A stretch of 64,000 nt of DNA from Pyrus communis (taxonomy: Eukaryota; Streptophyta; Magnoliopsida; Rosales; Rosaceae), in the NCBI RefSeq assembly GCF_963583255.1, contig NC_084805.1:4853060-4917059 (forward strand), read 5' to 3'. Of the stretch, positions 1 through 11,215 are shown one piece after another. A program made the translations under genes and the position numbers. The notes below the pieces were generated by a model. The model saw nothing but the letters and a program-made list of their open reading frames with translations. It did not search any database and was not told where the DNA came from. The first letter of the stretch is position 1; each line of letters opens with the position of its first letter.

Positions 1-2702
1 TGGTTGTCGTGGCTTATCCATGAATTGGCCCAACATATTAACCACATAAGTCAGGTCAGGTCGCGTGATGGTTAAGTAAATCAGCTTCCCTACGAGTCGC
101 CTGTATGAAGAAAGATCATGTAGGAGCGTCCCATCAGTTTGTGTAAGGGACAGGTTTGGTTCCATTGGTAATCGTGAGGGCTTCGCACCAAGGAACCCAG
201 CATCTTCTAGTATCTCCAACGCATATTTGCGTTGGCACAAGGCAATCCCTTGTTTAGATCTTGCAACTTCTATCCCCAAAAAGTATTTGAGTTTTCCCAA
301 ATCCTTTAGTTTAAAATGTTGGGAAAGGAAGAGTTTAGTCTCTTCAATTTCTCTCAAATTGTTACCTGCAAGTATCACGTCATCAACATACACAAGTAAT
401 GCCATGAAACTGCCTTGACGGTTTCGGACGAACAATGAGTAATCTGACCATGATTGATGAAAACCAGCAGTCTTGAGAGCACTAGACAGCTTGATAAACC
501 ATTGTCTCGAGGCCTGTTTTAAACCATAAATGGATTTGTGTAATTTGCATACTCGTGTCTCCCCCTTTCGTCCGAACCCAGGAGGCAGGGACATATAAAC
601 CTCCTCGTATAAGTCACCATGCAAGAATGTGTTGTTCACATCAAGTTGATGAAGATGCCAGCCTCGTATGGAGGCAATACTCAGGAGGACACGGACGGTG
701 GTGAGCTTGGCAACTGGAGCAAAAGTTTCCCGATAATCAAGCCCCTCAATTTGACTGTAGCCTTTAGCAACGAGACGAGCTTTGTAGCGTTCAACACTGC
801 CGTCAAGTTTAAGCTTCACCTTATAGATCCATTTGCAACCGATGGGATGTTTGTGAGGTGGTAAGGGCACAAGAGTCCAAGTGCGATTGTCATGAAGGGC
901 AACAATCTCTTTTTGCATGGCGTCACGCCATTTTGGATCCTGAACAGCCTGCGAAAAACTGGTGGGTTCTTTGATAATGGTGAGGGTGGTGAGAAAGGTT
1001 TTGTGAGTGGGGGATACATGGTCATAAGATAAATAATGAGATATGGGGTGAGATGTACCTGATGACTGGACCATGCTTGTGGAAGATGTGGGAGCAACAC
1101 GGGAAGGGAGGGCCACCTCAACATGAAAGTCCTGCAAAAATGTGGAAGTTTTGGTCGGTCGAGTGCTACGACGGAGTGGAGATGGTTGGTCTGGTGATGG
1201 AGTGGTTGGAGGTGGTGAAGAGTGTAGAGTATGTGTAGGGTATGTGGAGGTGGGGAAGAGTGGTGAAGGTGTTGATAAAGTATCTGGTGGTGGAGTTGTA
1301 GTAGGTAAAGGAGATGAGAGTGGTGTGATGTCGGTAAGTGTGGGAGAGGTGGTGTTTATGTCTTCGGGTGCAAGGCTTGAGTGCGACTCAATGGGAGAGG
1401 TCAAGTCAAACGTGATGGATGAGGGTGTAATGTTTGATGGAGACGGGGCAGCGGAAGTGGTATGATTTTGGAATGGAAAATGATTTTCAAAAAAAACAAC
1501 ATCCCTAGAAACAAAAGTCTTATTGTGTTTTATATCAAACAATTTATAACCCTTTTGACCATAAGGATACCCAAGAAAAATGCATTGGATTGCACGGGGG
1601 TCGAATTTAGAGGGCCTTTGGGCGTGTGTAGAAGCAAAACATAAACTACCGAAAACCTTTAAATGGGAATAGTAAGGTGTTTTACCTTGGAGAAGTGGAG
1701 TGGGTGTTTTATTGATGAGGTAAGCTGAGGTTAAGATTGCATCCCCCCAAAAACGTTTTGGCAAACAAGCTTGAAAGAGCAAAGCCCGAGCATCATTGAG
1801 CAAATGTCGGTGTTTACGTTCGGAAACACCATTTTGTTGTGGTGTGTTGACACAACTAGATTGATGTATGATGCCTTTGAGAGCATAAAATTGCTCAAGC
1901 TTAAACTCAGGGCCATTGTCACTTCGTATGATTTGAACTCTGGTATTGAATTGAGTCTCAATCATTTGAATGAATCCGACTAAAATGTCTTTTGTGTCAG
2001 ATTTATGTTTCATCAAATAAACCCAAGTGCTTCTAGTGTAGTCATCTACGATGGTAAGGAAATACTTGGCACCTGAAATAGAAGCAACTTGATAACCACC
2101 CCAAATATCAATATGCAATAAAACAAAACATGATTTGGTAGAAATAGAGCTCAAAGGAAAGGGTAATCTTGTTTGTTTGGCCAATGGGCAAATTAAACAT
2201 TTTTCCAAATCACAAGCCTTATTGTTAAATAAAGGTAATAACGAAGTGGCTTTATGAGATGGGTGTCCTAGGCGTTAGTGCCAAAGCTTTGGTGAGACGG
2301 TTTGAATATTGTTGCATGTTCCTTTCTTTGATGGGTCGAGGTAGTAAAGTCCATCCCTTTCAGTTCCTGTCCCAATCATCTTCCCCGAGCGAAGGTCCTG
2401 AATGACACAAAATTGGTGAAGAAAATGGTGACATATAAGGAATCATAGGCTAGTTTACTGATAGATATTAAATTCAACCTAAAGAACGGCACACATAGGA
2501 CATTTTTAAGGATAAGATTATGAGAGAAAACAACTTGTCCAATGTGAGTGACTTTGGCAACGGAACCATCTGGCAGTTCAACTGTATGATTTTCAACAGC
2601 TCGTGAGTGTGTAAGGAGACTAGGACTGCAAACTATGTGATCCGTGGCACCACTGTCCAGGATCCAAATACTTTTGGTTCCTTTACATGGAAAAGAAAAG
2701 GC
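1..2702 (-). pseudogene. pol: Copia Pol (protease-integrase-RT), broken and incomplete
   Basis: Translated on the minus strand, the aspartic protease motif WILDSGATDH lies at about 2640-2670. A missing base near 2410 shifts the frame. After it come the GAG-pre-integrase region with a TAA stop (2275-2277) in the conserved H-x-RLGHPS motif, and a zinc-binding CXXC at about 2180-2210. The integrase core has its Asp residues in VDDY and SDNGPEF and the Glu in NGVSERKHRH (about 1820). A Pro/Ser/Thr-rich linker lies at 1140-1450. The RT has its FAPVAKLTT block near 660-720 and the catalytic YVDD at about 378-390. From 2274 to base 1 the frame is open. Two nonsense codons and one deletion suggest recent death. 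Confidence 0.93.
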
Positions 2703-3770
2703 TTAACCTGAAAGTTCTTCATGACTAGGAGGATTACTGACTTGATTGGCAAATGATGATTTGTTCTTGTTCAACATCTGAAGGATTTGCTTGCAGTCCT
2801 CCTGAGAGAACAGGAAATTAGGCACTGTCTCTTGCTTGTTACTTTGTGAAACTTGATTGCCCTTTGAAGAAAAGAGACGATTGGATTCGGTCTCTGTGGC
2901 TGCTTTTCGTTTTCGACAGAAATCGAAGATGTGGCCTTTCCATCCGCAAAAAGTGCACTTGAAATGTGCACGACAATTTTTGGTGATGTGATTGGTTTTA
3001 TTGCACTTTCCACATCGCATCTCCTTGTCTTCAGGTGTAGGTTCTCGCGACAGATTCTTCACCGCAAAGACAGCAGTTTCTAGTTGTGTGCTTTTCCCAT
3101 TGGAAACCTCTGCCTGGCGTTCATGTCGAAGGACCAATGCATATGCCTTGTTCACCGTAGGCAGTGGTTCGAGAAGAAGAGTATTGCTTCGAACCGTAGC
3201 ATACGATTCGTTCAGTCCCATAAGGAACTTCATGGTTTTCTGAGTTTCAACATATGAGTTCATCTCATTCTTTGTTCCACAACTGCATGCTGGAATGGAA
3301 CACAAAGTATCACGTTCATCCCATAAACTTTTAAGTTTAGTGAAGTAAGAACTTACACTCATATTGCTTTGGACGCAATCATGGATCTCGTTCTCAACAT
3401 AGAACAGCTGAACTATATTCACATGTGAGAACCTCTCCTGCAGATCGGTCCACATTTGTCGAGCATCCTTGTAGTTGATGACACTCCCTGAAATCTCCTT
3501 TGACATGGAGCCTAGTAGCCATGTCTTGACCAAGTTGTTGCAGCGATTCCATTGCTGCAGCTCCTCAAAATTATCCTTACTTGGTTTGTTGATCGTCCCA
3601 TCAACAAAACCAAGTTTGTTCTTGACCGTTAAGGCCATACTCATGGATTGAACCCATGTGTTGTAGTTGTCTTCCACCAATGGTTGTGGTACGAGGATTG
3701 CACCAGGTTGATCCGAGTGGTGGAGATAGAGCGGGTGGTTGGGACTTTCCCATTTTGAATGAGAGGCCAT
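2703..3770 (-). CDS. gag: Copia Gag polyprotein
   Basis: Intact 355-residue Gag starting from an ATG about 85 bp inside the primer-binding site. Residues 1-40 hold the short N-terminal Copia motif around HPLYLHHSDQPG and residues 30-215 are the UBN2-type capsid region. Two CCHC zinc knuckles of the form CX2CX4HX4C follow near residues 253-266 and 272-285 (CGKCNKTNHITKNC, CTFCGWKGHIFDFC); two knuckles is fairly typical of this Copia lineage. The frame ends at TAA (2703-2705) and continues in the same frame into protease, so the stop is either a nonsense mutation (CAA to TAA would do it) or a readthrough point. Gag would package the element RNA in cytoplasmic particles. Confidence 0.92.
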   Translation of the reverse strand: MASHSKWESPNHPLYLHHSDQPGAILVPQPLVEDNYNTWVQSMSMALTVKNKLGFVDGTINKPSKDNFEELQQWNRCNNLVKTWLLGSMSKEISGSVINYKDARQMWTDLQERFSHVNIVQLFYVENEIHDCVQSNMSVSSYFTKLKSLWDERDTLCSIPACSCGTKNEMNSYVETQKTMKFLMGLNESYATVRSNTLLLEPLPTVNKAYALVLRHERQAEVSNGKSTQLETAVFAVKNLSREPTPEDKEMRCGKCNKTNHITKNCRAHFKCTFCGWKGHIFDFCRKRKAATETESNRLFSSKGNQVSQSNKQETVPNFLFSQEDCKQILQMLNKNKSSFANQVSNPPSHEELSG

Positions 3771-3855
3771 GCCTAGAATGGTTGACCTCGTGGCTGCTTT
3801 AGAGCTGTGTTTTGTGGTTTTATTTTATTTTATTTATTTTTTTTTTCAGATCACA

Positions 3856-3867
3856 GCTCTGATACCA
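3856..3867 (-). promoter_or_regulatory. Primer-binding site for initiator tRNA-Met
   Basis: The minus strand reads TGGTATCAGAGC, the standard plant Copia site complementary to the 3' end of initiator tRNA-Met. It lies three bases inside the LTR edge, which supports both the orientation and the LTR boundary. Confidence 0.9.
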
Positions 3868-3870
3868 TAT

Positions 3871-4041
3871 TGAATTTTGATGTATATTTGCTTAATCTAA
3901 ACAATTACAAGATGAAACATATATATATAGGGAAGAAAAAGATCATAAGCCTAATTTTGCCTAACTTACCTATCTTGCTTGACTAACCTAACTTGCCTAA
4001 CTTTGAATAAGAAATTTGACTAGCCTACCATTATTCCAACA
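3871..4041 (-). repeat. 5' LTR of the Copia element
   Basis: On the minus strand it starts TGTTGGAATAATGG and ends TCAAAATTCA, the usual TG...CA ends, two bases before the primer-binding site. It holds a TATATATATA run near 3920-3930 as a likely TATA box. At 171 bp it is short for an LTR. The partner LTR is not in the window, so the boundary rests on the TG/CA ends and the PBS only. Confidence 0.75.
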
Positions 4042-4592
4042 TGTTTATTTCCTGCATTTTAACAGATATTATTATTTGTCAAAGAGAACAAAAAAAGATG
4101 TACATGCTCTAAAAGAAAAAGATGGAAAATTTTGTTTATTTTTTATTTTTTATTTTTTCAATTATTTTTAAGAATGAAATTACTTAATTATCCTTACATG
4201 TTGTATACATGTTTCGATTTAATAAGAATTTATATCAAATATATAAAAATTTAAATGATAAGGAGGAAATCGGCTAAAAAATTAGTTTAATCCTTAATTT
4301 TTTAGTAGAAAAGTTTAGAAAAAAGAAATTGAAAACTAAGTGAAAATTTAAGAGAGAAATCGAGTGTTACTCTAAATATTTTTAGCTTTTACACGCACAA
4401 TTGGGGATGGTATTACTACCCTCCACACGGCCCAGCTTCATTGGGTGAAAGTACGGACTAACTTGAAGCACGTTGTACAGGATAACTCCCTCCTGGAAAA
4501 CCACGGAGCCTCGAGACCGTACTCTGCAACTTCGCGGGAAGAAACCCTAGTTTCTTGATTGCGCCACAGAAGAAAGTGCTTTTCACAAAGAC
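4042..4592 (+). promoter_or_regulatory. Promoter and 5' UTR region of the YEATS gene
   Basis: This is the space between the Copia LTR and the first ATG. The part up to about 4380 is AT-rich and featureless. From about 4400 it becomes GC-richer, and a telo-box (AAACCCTA, 4542-4549), common in plant housekeeping promoters and 5' UTRs, lies 44 bp before the ATG. I see no convincing TATA box. Confidence 0.4.
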
Positions 4593-7500
4593 ATGAACAA
4601 TAGTTCCTCTTCCACAATGCACGGTCCAGATCAACCTGAAATAAGTGGGCCTGCGCCTGCGCCTAAATCTCTGCGCACGAAAATGGGCAAACCGGAAGAC
4701 AGTGAAAAGAAGGTAATTTTCTTGTTCAATTTCAAATTTTTACTATTACCCACTTCCTAATTTACCAAAACAAGGATACCCAGAAGTGCTTTTGGAAATA
4801 GTTCTGATCCGCAACTTCAACACTCTGTTTTGAGATTGATTTGATTTCCCAATGTATAATGTGTTTAGTGCCTTGTTATGGATCATGAGACTGGACTTTT
4901 TGAAAGAAAAAAAAAAATCTTTTAACTGTTCTTTTTATGAATTTGAATTTTTGCCCAGCATTCTAATTACCAGAATTTAAATTTGAATTGTAGCTCTTTT
5001 TTTTTTTTTTTTTTTTTCATTGTATTGCTTTTCATGTAACTTTGTGTAGATTTTTCATAAGAAACTCAAAGATGTTGAGATTAGTGTTCCGATAGTGTAT
5101 GGCAATATTGCATTCTGGCTCGGTAAGAAGGCGAACGAGTAAGTATTGTTTTAATGGCGGTAGATTTATTGGCTTGTTGAATTACTTACATGAGGACTGG
5201 AATATCAGAGTTAATTTTGTGATATCTAATTAGGTACCAATCACACAAGTGGACTGTGTACGTTCGTGGGGCAACCAATGAGGATCTTGGAGTGGTGATA
5301 AAACGTGCTGTTTTTCAGCTGCATTCCAGTTTCAATAATCCCACAAGGGTGGTTGAGTCACCACCATTTGAATTGTCAGAATGTGGCTGGGGTGAATTTG
5401 AAATCGCCATTACGCTTTTCTTCCACAGTGATGTTTGTGATAAGCCATTAAACTTGTGAGTTGCTTTGAATATTAAATTTATGTGATTTACTTGGCATTT
5501 GGCTGTCTAGTTTTGTGTTTGATACTGTCTGTGTTCTTTGCATTTGTACCAAGTCCTCAACAATGGAATAGTATATTTAAATGGTTAAACCTAGCTGGAG
5601 AGAAGCAACTTTGTCTTTTAATTTCCAACGTCGATATGTTCATTGTCTATCTGAGTAGTTAACAGAAACCTTCCAGCAACACATCCTGCTTTATATGTGG
5701 AAACTATATTTTACTTAACCTTCTAGCGTGCTTAATTGGGAGATCAATTTTTCAAACAATGAGTTTGATTATTTGTTACATGCTTTGATATAATTTGATT
5801 TTACATTTGATTGGAAACAACCAACAAGCTGTTTTTCATTTTAGCATGCATTTGGTACTATGGGTGCCCATCATTGTGAGGAGAATTTGATCTTGAGCTT
5901 TTTCACAGATTTCATCATTTGAAGTTGTACCCAGCGGATGAGTCCGGTCCTATGTCGACTAAAAAGCCTGTTGTTGTGGAATCATATGATGAGATTGTGT
6001 TCCCTGAGCCTTCAGAGGCATTCTTAGCTCGTGTGCAGAATCAGCCAGCTGTAGTCGTTCCCAGACTACCTGCTGGTGTTGCTTTGCCTCCTCCTGGTAT
6101 AAATTAGATATGCTGTGCTGTCTGTAATTTCTCTTTATCACGTTGTGGATGGTAAATTATTCCTTTTCGTTGCATGTAGTGCCAGTTGAGGATCCAAGTA
6201 ACAGAAAGAGAGGGGACACTAAAGATCATCCCCTATGCCAGTGGTTCACGAACTTTTCAGAAGCAGATGAGCTGTTACGACTTGCAACAGCTCGTCAGCA
6301 GGTAAGCATTAGTCTATCTCATATTTTCTGGATATATTTGTGGAACTTCAAATTTTGTGATCATGAAGAGCTGTCATATGTGTGTATTCGTGGAAAAACC
6401 ATATGTGGTTTTTTAGATTATGTACTGACATATTTGTCCAGTTAATTTCTTTGTGGAAAATCCTTTTGCAATTTATTGCATATATTAGTGTCTAGGATTG
6501 AATTGGCGCAAACCCGAGCGCAATGGCGCTCTATTATTCATACAGTCGACCCGCTTAGTAGGTAAGGCGCAAACTCCAAAAAAAATTTGTTAGAAGTATT
6601 TCACCCTTCTCATTTATGTATTGAACGGAGTTCTATCCATCTTTTGTTAAGTTACAAACTTCCCGATACTTAGTAATCCCCAACAAGTCATCACTTAGGA
6701 CATCGCCAACCCACACAGGAGGATCTTCAAGGAGGCACAATCCTGGATCAATGTTGTAGCTCCAATTAGCAAGCATCAGCCACTGCATTCTTCTCCCGTA
6801 AATATGCATAAGTTTATATTGCTGGAATTGAGACAATATCTCGTGGTAGCTGTCTAAAAGAGAAGCTAGAGGATGAAACCTGTCAACGCCATCCTGCTGC
6901 ATCAAATTCACCAAACCAACTGAATCTGTTTCTACAATATGATGAGAGATGCCCTTTTCCCCTTCTAACCTAAGCCCAAAACCCCAAACTTCAGCCTCCC
7001 AACACTTGCCCTTTACCCATTTGCAGTCATCTCTCTACCGCAACTTTAGATGTATATTTGATAAGTATGAACTTAAAATCATTACGATATTCTAGTGAAG
7101 AAAACATCAAACATGAGCCCAGTATGCTTAGAGAAAATGAATAGGGCTTGTTCATGTTCTAAGAGCTGTAAAGGGATTTCACAGGAAAATTTTCAGTAAG
7201 CAATCGTTGTGCATCAATCGAAAACATTTAGCCGATGGACCGTTGCTCTCTATCTGATCATTGTAGTGTCCAAACTAGTGTAACAATGTCTAATCTAACG
7301 GATGTTTAAATATATCCCCAGAGATACAGGGGTACAATGTTTGAATCCTAGGGTGTGCTCTGTAAACCCTAAAGACCACCCAACCATGTTTAGTAGGGCT
7401 GTGTTCAAATTGAACAGTATTTGGTACTCAGAAACTATAATCTGGTCTGTGGAACTGTTGTGGGCTAAAATGTAGAAAATAGTGAACCAAAATTGTAATT

Positions 7501-8593
7501 TAGAGCCAAGGCAGACCTAAAATAACATTCAAAACTAGTTCAGATTTAAGTTGTTTTAATTATCAGGTTTTATGTAGAACTGGTCTAAACCAATTCTTTA
7601 GTTTCCCAAACACGTCCTAAGTATATGTTGAATGGATTGATGGGTTCTCAAGTGAGTTAAGAGAGGACTACCTTTCTTCTCCCAGTGAGTTCTGATAAAG
7701 TGTCTCCAAAAAGGACAAATTATATGCAAAGATCTTTAGCCATTCGATCATGCTACCGTCCTATGTCTATGTACACTACGAGGGAGGGTAAAGAAACAGA
7801 CTGACAATTACGGCAGGGAAATACAATATTTCTTTTTTGCAGCCCTTGGTCTAATCAAAAGACGAATAAGTCTCATAGGTCGCCAAACTTCCACAAAAGT
7901 TTTTACTTTTTGTAGTTCGACCCTGCCATGTTGAGTTAGAAGGCCTTTGATGAGTCAAGTTTCTATAGGAAAAGTAATTATCATGACAACTATAGTGGTT
8001 GTTTAAGTTATTCTGAAATTCCTGAACCAGTCTAAGCATTTGTGATAAGGGGTGTGATATTCACACACCCATTTTTACTTCTCACACACCCTTCTAACTT
8101 TCGGCCATCGGATCAAATGAATTGAAGACGATCAAAGACAGAAATTAACAAGTCGTGTGTGAGAAGTAAAAAGGGATGTGTGGATAGCACACCCCTTGTG
8201 ATAAATACCTATTTTGTGTCTCCACGTTTATTGACTTATCATGATCAAATTCTGTGATTTCATTGCTATTAACCATTGAAATCTGAAATAAGTTAGAATT
8301 GAGTAGGTTATGAATCCTGAATCTTGCAAGGATTTATTGAGTTGAATCACATGTTGTGGAGATCTGGAACATATATGACGTTTTGGCATTAGTCGGCAGT
8401 AATGTATACCATAAGTTTGGTTACTCTAGTTGAGATGAAAATTACTTATCGTGATAGAAAATGCTTAAATAACTATATTAACATCTGTCAAATGTCTTTG
8501 TGTTAGGTTCAAACTCATATTGCTAAATTTCGAAGAGAGATAACTCTGATAGAGGGGCAGCATCAACAAGTGAATTCTGTCTCCGACCAGTGA
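4593..8593 (+). CDS. TAF14B: YEATS-domain protein TAF14B / GAS41 / YAF9A
   Basis: Six coding exons join to 275 codons: 4593-4712, 5050-5138, 5234-5455, 5909-6096, 6180-6301 and 8507-8593. All junctions are GT-AG with consistent phase, and the last exon ends in TGA. Residues 48-185 form the YEATS domain, with the pocket-forming LHSSF (99-103) and GWGEF (121-125) motifs that read acylated histone H3 lysines. Residues 232-268 form the C-terminal coiled coil. Known family members are nuclear subunits of SWR1 and NuA4-type complexes and were first named as a TFIID subunit. Length and sequence match Arabidopsis TAF14B as I recall it. The ATG has a plausible context and no upstream in-frame alternative. 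The gene looks functional despite a 2.2-kb last intron holding transposon debris. Confidence 0.96.
6490..6600 (+). repeat. Retroposon tail-like relic in intron 5
   Basis: The phrase with ACCCGCTTAGTAGGTAAGGC at about 6549-6568 resembles the 3' end of plant non-LTR retroposons (CTTAGTGGGATAAGGC type). It sits just downstream, in the minus-strand sense, of the RNase H fragment. No boundaries or TSD are visible. Confidence 0.3.
6633..7030 (-). pseudogene. RNase H-like (RVT_3) fragment of a LINE-type element
   Basis: The minus strand is open for about 130 codons and reads through [13 protein letters not shown] and [12 protein letters not shown], the A-E and T-D-S core of plant LINE-associated RNase H (RVT_3). 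The C-terminal ends at a normal stop at 6633. No reverse transcriptase precedes it, so this is a fragment. It lies antisense inside the last TAF14B intron and probably accounts for part of that intron's unusual length. Confidence 0.6.
8049..8195. mobile_element. 147-bp MITE, copy 1 (hAT/Mutator-like), in TAF14B intron 5
   Basis: Fold-back element whose ends GGGGTGTGATATTCACACA and TGTGTGGATAGCACACCCC are inverted repeats, with subterminal TTTTTACTTCTCACACAC mirrored by GTGTGAGAAGTAAAAA. It is flanked by a direct repeat TTGTGATAA (8040-8048 and 8196-8204), so the TSD is 8-9 bp. A second copy lies at 48919-49066. Too short to code for anything. Confidence 0.88.
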
Positions 8594-8728
8594 CTGTACA
8601 TTATCCTGCAGATTTATGAAGATTTCAGTTCCAAATTGGTTCCTGGTAGATTCATTCAAATGACTTGCAGCAGACGCACATGGTGGCACACAAATGTAGT
8701 GACCTACGTGTATTTTCTCAGCTATGGG

Positions 8729-8729
<1 letters not shown>

Positions 8730-8769
<40 letters not shown>

Positions 8770-8782
8770 TACGTTCTCTTTT

Positions 8783-8824
<42 letters not shown>
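8730..8824. repeat. Poly(T) tract and (TC)n microsatellite in TAF14B 3' UTR
   Basis: A T-run of nearly 40 bases (8730-8768) is followed after a short spacer by about 18 TC units (8788-8824). It lies 140 bp past the TAF14B stop, so it is probably transcribed. Both tracts are expected to be length-polymorphic. Confidence 0.9.
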
Positions 8825-8826
<2 letters not shown>

Positions 8827-8959
8827 GTTAATTTGTTGTCTTCTTCATTGCAACGCCGCATGTATCGGTAATCTTTTATATCTTTTATGTCAAGAAAAGA
8901 GAGGATTTTTGTTTACTTTGACAATTAACATTGATTGTTCAACTTGTCGGTGTTAGTTA

Positions 8960-9384
8960 TCTGAAAGTACATATGAAGAGAATAGAGTAGGTATGAAAAT
9001 TGAGGCGTTTGATTTTAGGAATGGCTTGTGCATTCAGCATTAAGGTATCATCTTAATCAATTTTCTTTTCAATTTTAAGTTTTCTGTGGGGATTGGGCAT
9101 ACGAATTGCAACGCAAACGGGGACGAGTTCTTGAAAACTGAAAATTAAAACTGAATGGTCGTTTGCCATTCTTTGTTTTGAACATATCAGGTGAGGAGCC
9201 ATCCTTACTCTCACCCTCACAAATCCTGTCAAAGTTGCTGAGTTAGGTCCAAAAAAATAATTCTCTTTATACTTGCATATATCCCGCTGAATCTAGGCTT
9301 CGTGTAGTGTAGGTTATAGCCTAAGTAATTCTCGTTTTCTTAAAGATAGGGGACACTTTATTGATTAGCTATATGTCATATTCA
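8960..9384. other. Intergenic, nothing recognised
   Basis: I find no coding similarity or repeat structure here. Part of it is probably TAF14B 3' flank. Confidence 0.5.
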
Positions 9385-9918
9385 GGGTGCGTTTTTACGA
9401 AATAGGATTGTTTAACTAAGAACAACTCTACCCTTAAAAAAATGCGCTGGCACCCAGCCCTTGAAATTTGATTATATTGGTTATATCCTGTTAAGCCTCG
9501 GGGGGGGCGAGTGCCATTTATTTCACATTAATCGCAAAAGATGCTTTTGAAAAAGGAATTAGTGCGTCTTCCCGCGAAACAAGATGGCACGGCCCGAGTC
9601 GACAACAAATGGTTATCCACCCACAGGGCTTTACGTTTTGTTCGAATCATGATGTCGTACTGAGCTCCAACCCTTTCTTTCCTTCTTACCACAAAAGATC
9701 ATGTTTCTTTCACTGCATGTCTTCATCTTGAAATATTTTGGAATAATGTATACAAAGAAATAAAAATTGAAAACAAATCTTGCAATATTAACTCCAATGA
9801 ACAGTTAATTGGCCAAATCCATCTCCACCCCTACAAAATGTGTTGGCATCCAACCCATTTAAAATATTATTAATTTTTTTTTAGAAAATAATAAATAAAA
9901 AAAATTTAGTTTTAATTT

Positions 9919-10235
9919 CGGATAGGATTTTTAACCAATCTTGTCACGTCACATATCATTATCCGAAAGTACCATTTTGTGGATAGATTTCCATTAAGAT
10001 TTTCAACCAATCCCGATACGCCACATATCACTATCTATTTACAATAATTTAGTCAAGATTTCGATTAAATTTTCAACCAATCTTGTTACGCCATATCCGA
10101 ATGTACTATTTTGTGGATAGATTTCCAATAAGATTTTCAACCAATTCCAACATGCCACGTGTCACTATATGTTTACAATAATTTAGCCAAGATTTTGATA
10201 AAATTTTCAACCAAGCACGTAGTGCCACGTGGCAT
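9919..10235. repeat. 134-bp tandem duplication in the Harbinger element
   Basis: ATTTTGTGGATAGATTTCC recurs at about 9974 and 10108, and TTTACAATAATTTAG at about 10038 and 10172, both 134 bp apart. Within each unit TTTTCAACCAATC followed by a GCCACATATCACTAT-like phrase occurs twice, giving four or five short sub-repeats. Such arrays next to a transposase gene are often transposase-binding subterminal repeats (inference). Confidence 0.75.
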
Positions 10236-10365
10236 TGTAAAAAACCTCATCCTTTCTTTTTTTGTCCATATCAACCCTACATCCATCCTCATTCGTACAC
10301 CAAACTCAATCCTTCTTTTTTAGCTCAGAATCCTTCTTCATCGTTTTTAAATCTTAAGTTCTTAC

Positions 10366-11215
10366 AATGTCTTCTTCAAGGAGATTGTATGAAATCAATA
10401 AGTAACAGAAAAAATTGTTGGCACAACAGGAAGAATTGTTCAATCTAAAGGAAGGCGAAGATGAGGCTTTCGCAATGGAAGAGAATGAGGATATGAACAT
10501 AGAAGGCAGAAGGCCGCACATTCCCGTCATGTCATGAAAGTTGTGGGTCAGATATCCAAACCCAAACGTGCCACAAACTTGAATAAAAAGAGGGAAAGAC
10601 AAGGTAAAGGTCTCTTGGAAGATTATTTTATCTCCAACAATTTATTCCCTGATCATATTTTTAGACGCCGTTTTAGAATGCAACGAAGTTTGTTCGACAA
10701 AATCATGAGTGCTATCTGCAACCATGATCCATACTTTGTGCAAAAAAATGATGTTTTTCATGTTCTAGGTCTTCTTCCTAAGCAAAAAATTACAACTGCC
10801 TTGCAGATGGTTGCATATGAAGCATCTTCAGATCAAGTGGATAAGATAGCAAGGATGGGAAAATCAACTATTTTAGAGTCCCTGATGCAGTTTTGCTCCG
10901 CAATGGAAGTCCTGTACACCAATAAGTATCTTCAAAAACCCACGCCAAGGGACTTGCGAAGGCTTCTGAAGAAGGGTGAGATACGAGGCTTTCCTGGCAT
11001 GATTGGAAGCATTGACTACATGCACTAGACCTAGAAAAACTGTCCAAGTGCGTGGCAAGGAGCTTATGGCAACAGAAAATGAGCCAAAAGTATCATTTTG
11101 GAATAAGTGGCTTCATGTGATACATGGATTTGGCATACCTTTTTTAGTGTTCCAGGAGCTCAAAATGACCTCAATGTCCTGGCCCAATCTCTAGTATTCT
11201 CGCAACTCCATCTCA
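10366..11215 (+). pseudogene. PIF/Harbinger-type DDE nuclease (HARBI1-like), dead
   Basis: The best open stretch (10534-11028) has the N-terminal Harbinger signature FRRRFRMQRSLFDKI, DPYFVQ, QKITTALQMVAY and RGFPGMIGSIDYMH, the last holding the first catalytic Asp. The same frame then continues through two TAG codons where Trp is expected, then K-N-C-P-S-A-W, another TGA and TAA, WIWHTFFSVPGAQNDLNVL (second catalytic region) and SLVFSQL before homology stops near 11215. The C-terminal third with the final acidic residue is absent, and the ATG-proximal part has stops at about 10402 and 10536. The protein cannot be made. Confidence 0.88.

Larger units (their letters stand above)
1..4041 (-). 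mobile_element. Ty1/Copia LTR retrotransposon, 3' part cut off by window start
   Basis: The element reads on the minus strand in the order 5' LTR (3871-4041), tRNA-Met primer-binding site (3856-3867), gag (2703-3770), then protease, integrase and reverse transcriptase down to base 1. Protease-integrase-RT order is diagnostic of Copia. RNase H and the 3' LTR lie outside the window. Damage is light: a stop between gag and pol, one frameshift and one further stop, with the remaining frame open for more than 2.2 kb. The 5' LTR lies about 550 bp upstream of the TAF14B start codon in divergent orientation, so the LTR promoter points away from that gene. Confidence 0.95.

Noticed and set aside
816..1465. 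Overlapping frames of about 100 codons on both strands
   Set aside because: They are shadows of the Copia Pol linker and RT frame.
8636..8956. 106-codon frame with Phe and Ser/Leu runs
   Set aside because: It is translation of the poly(T) and (TC)n tracts in the TAF14B 3' UTR.
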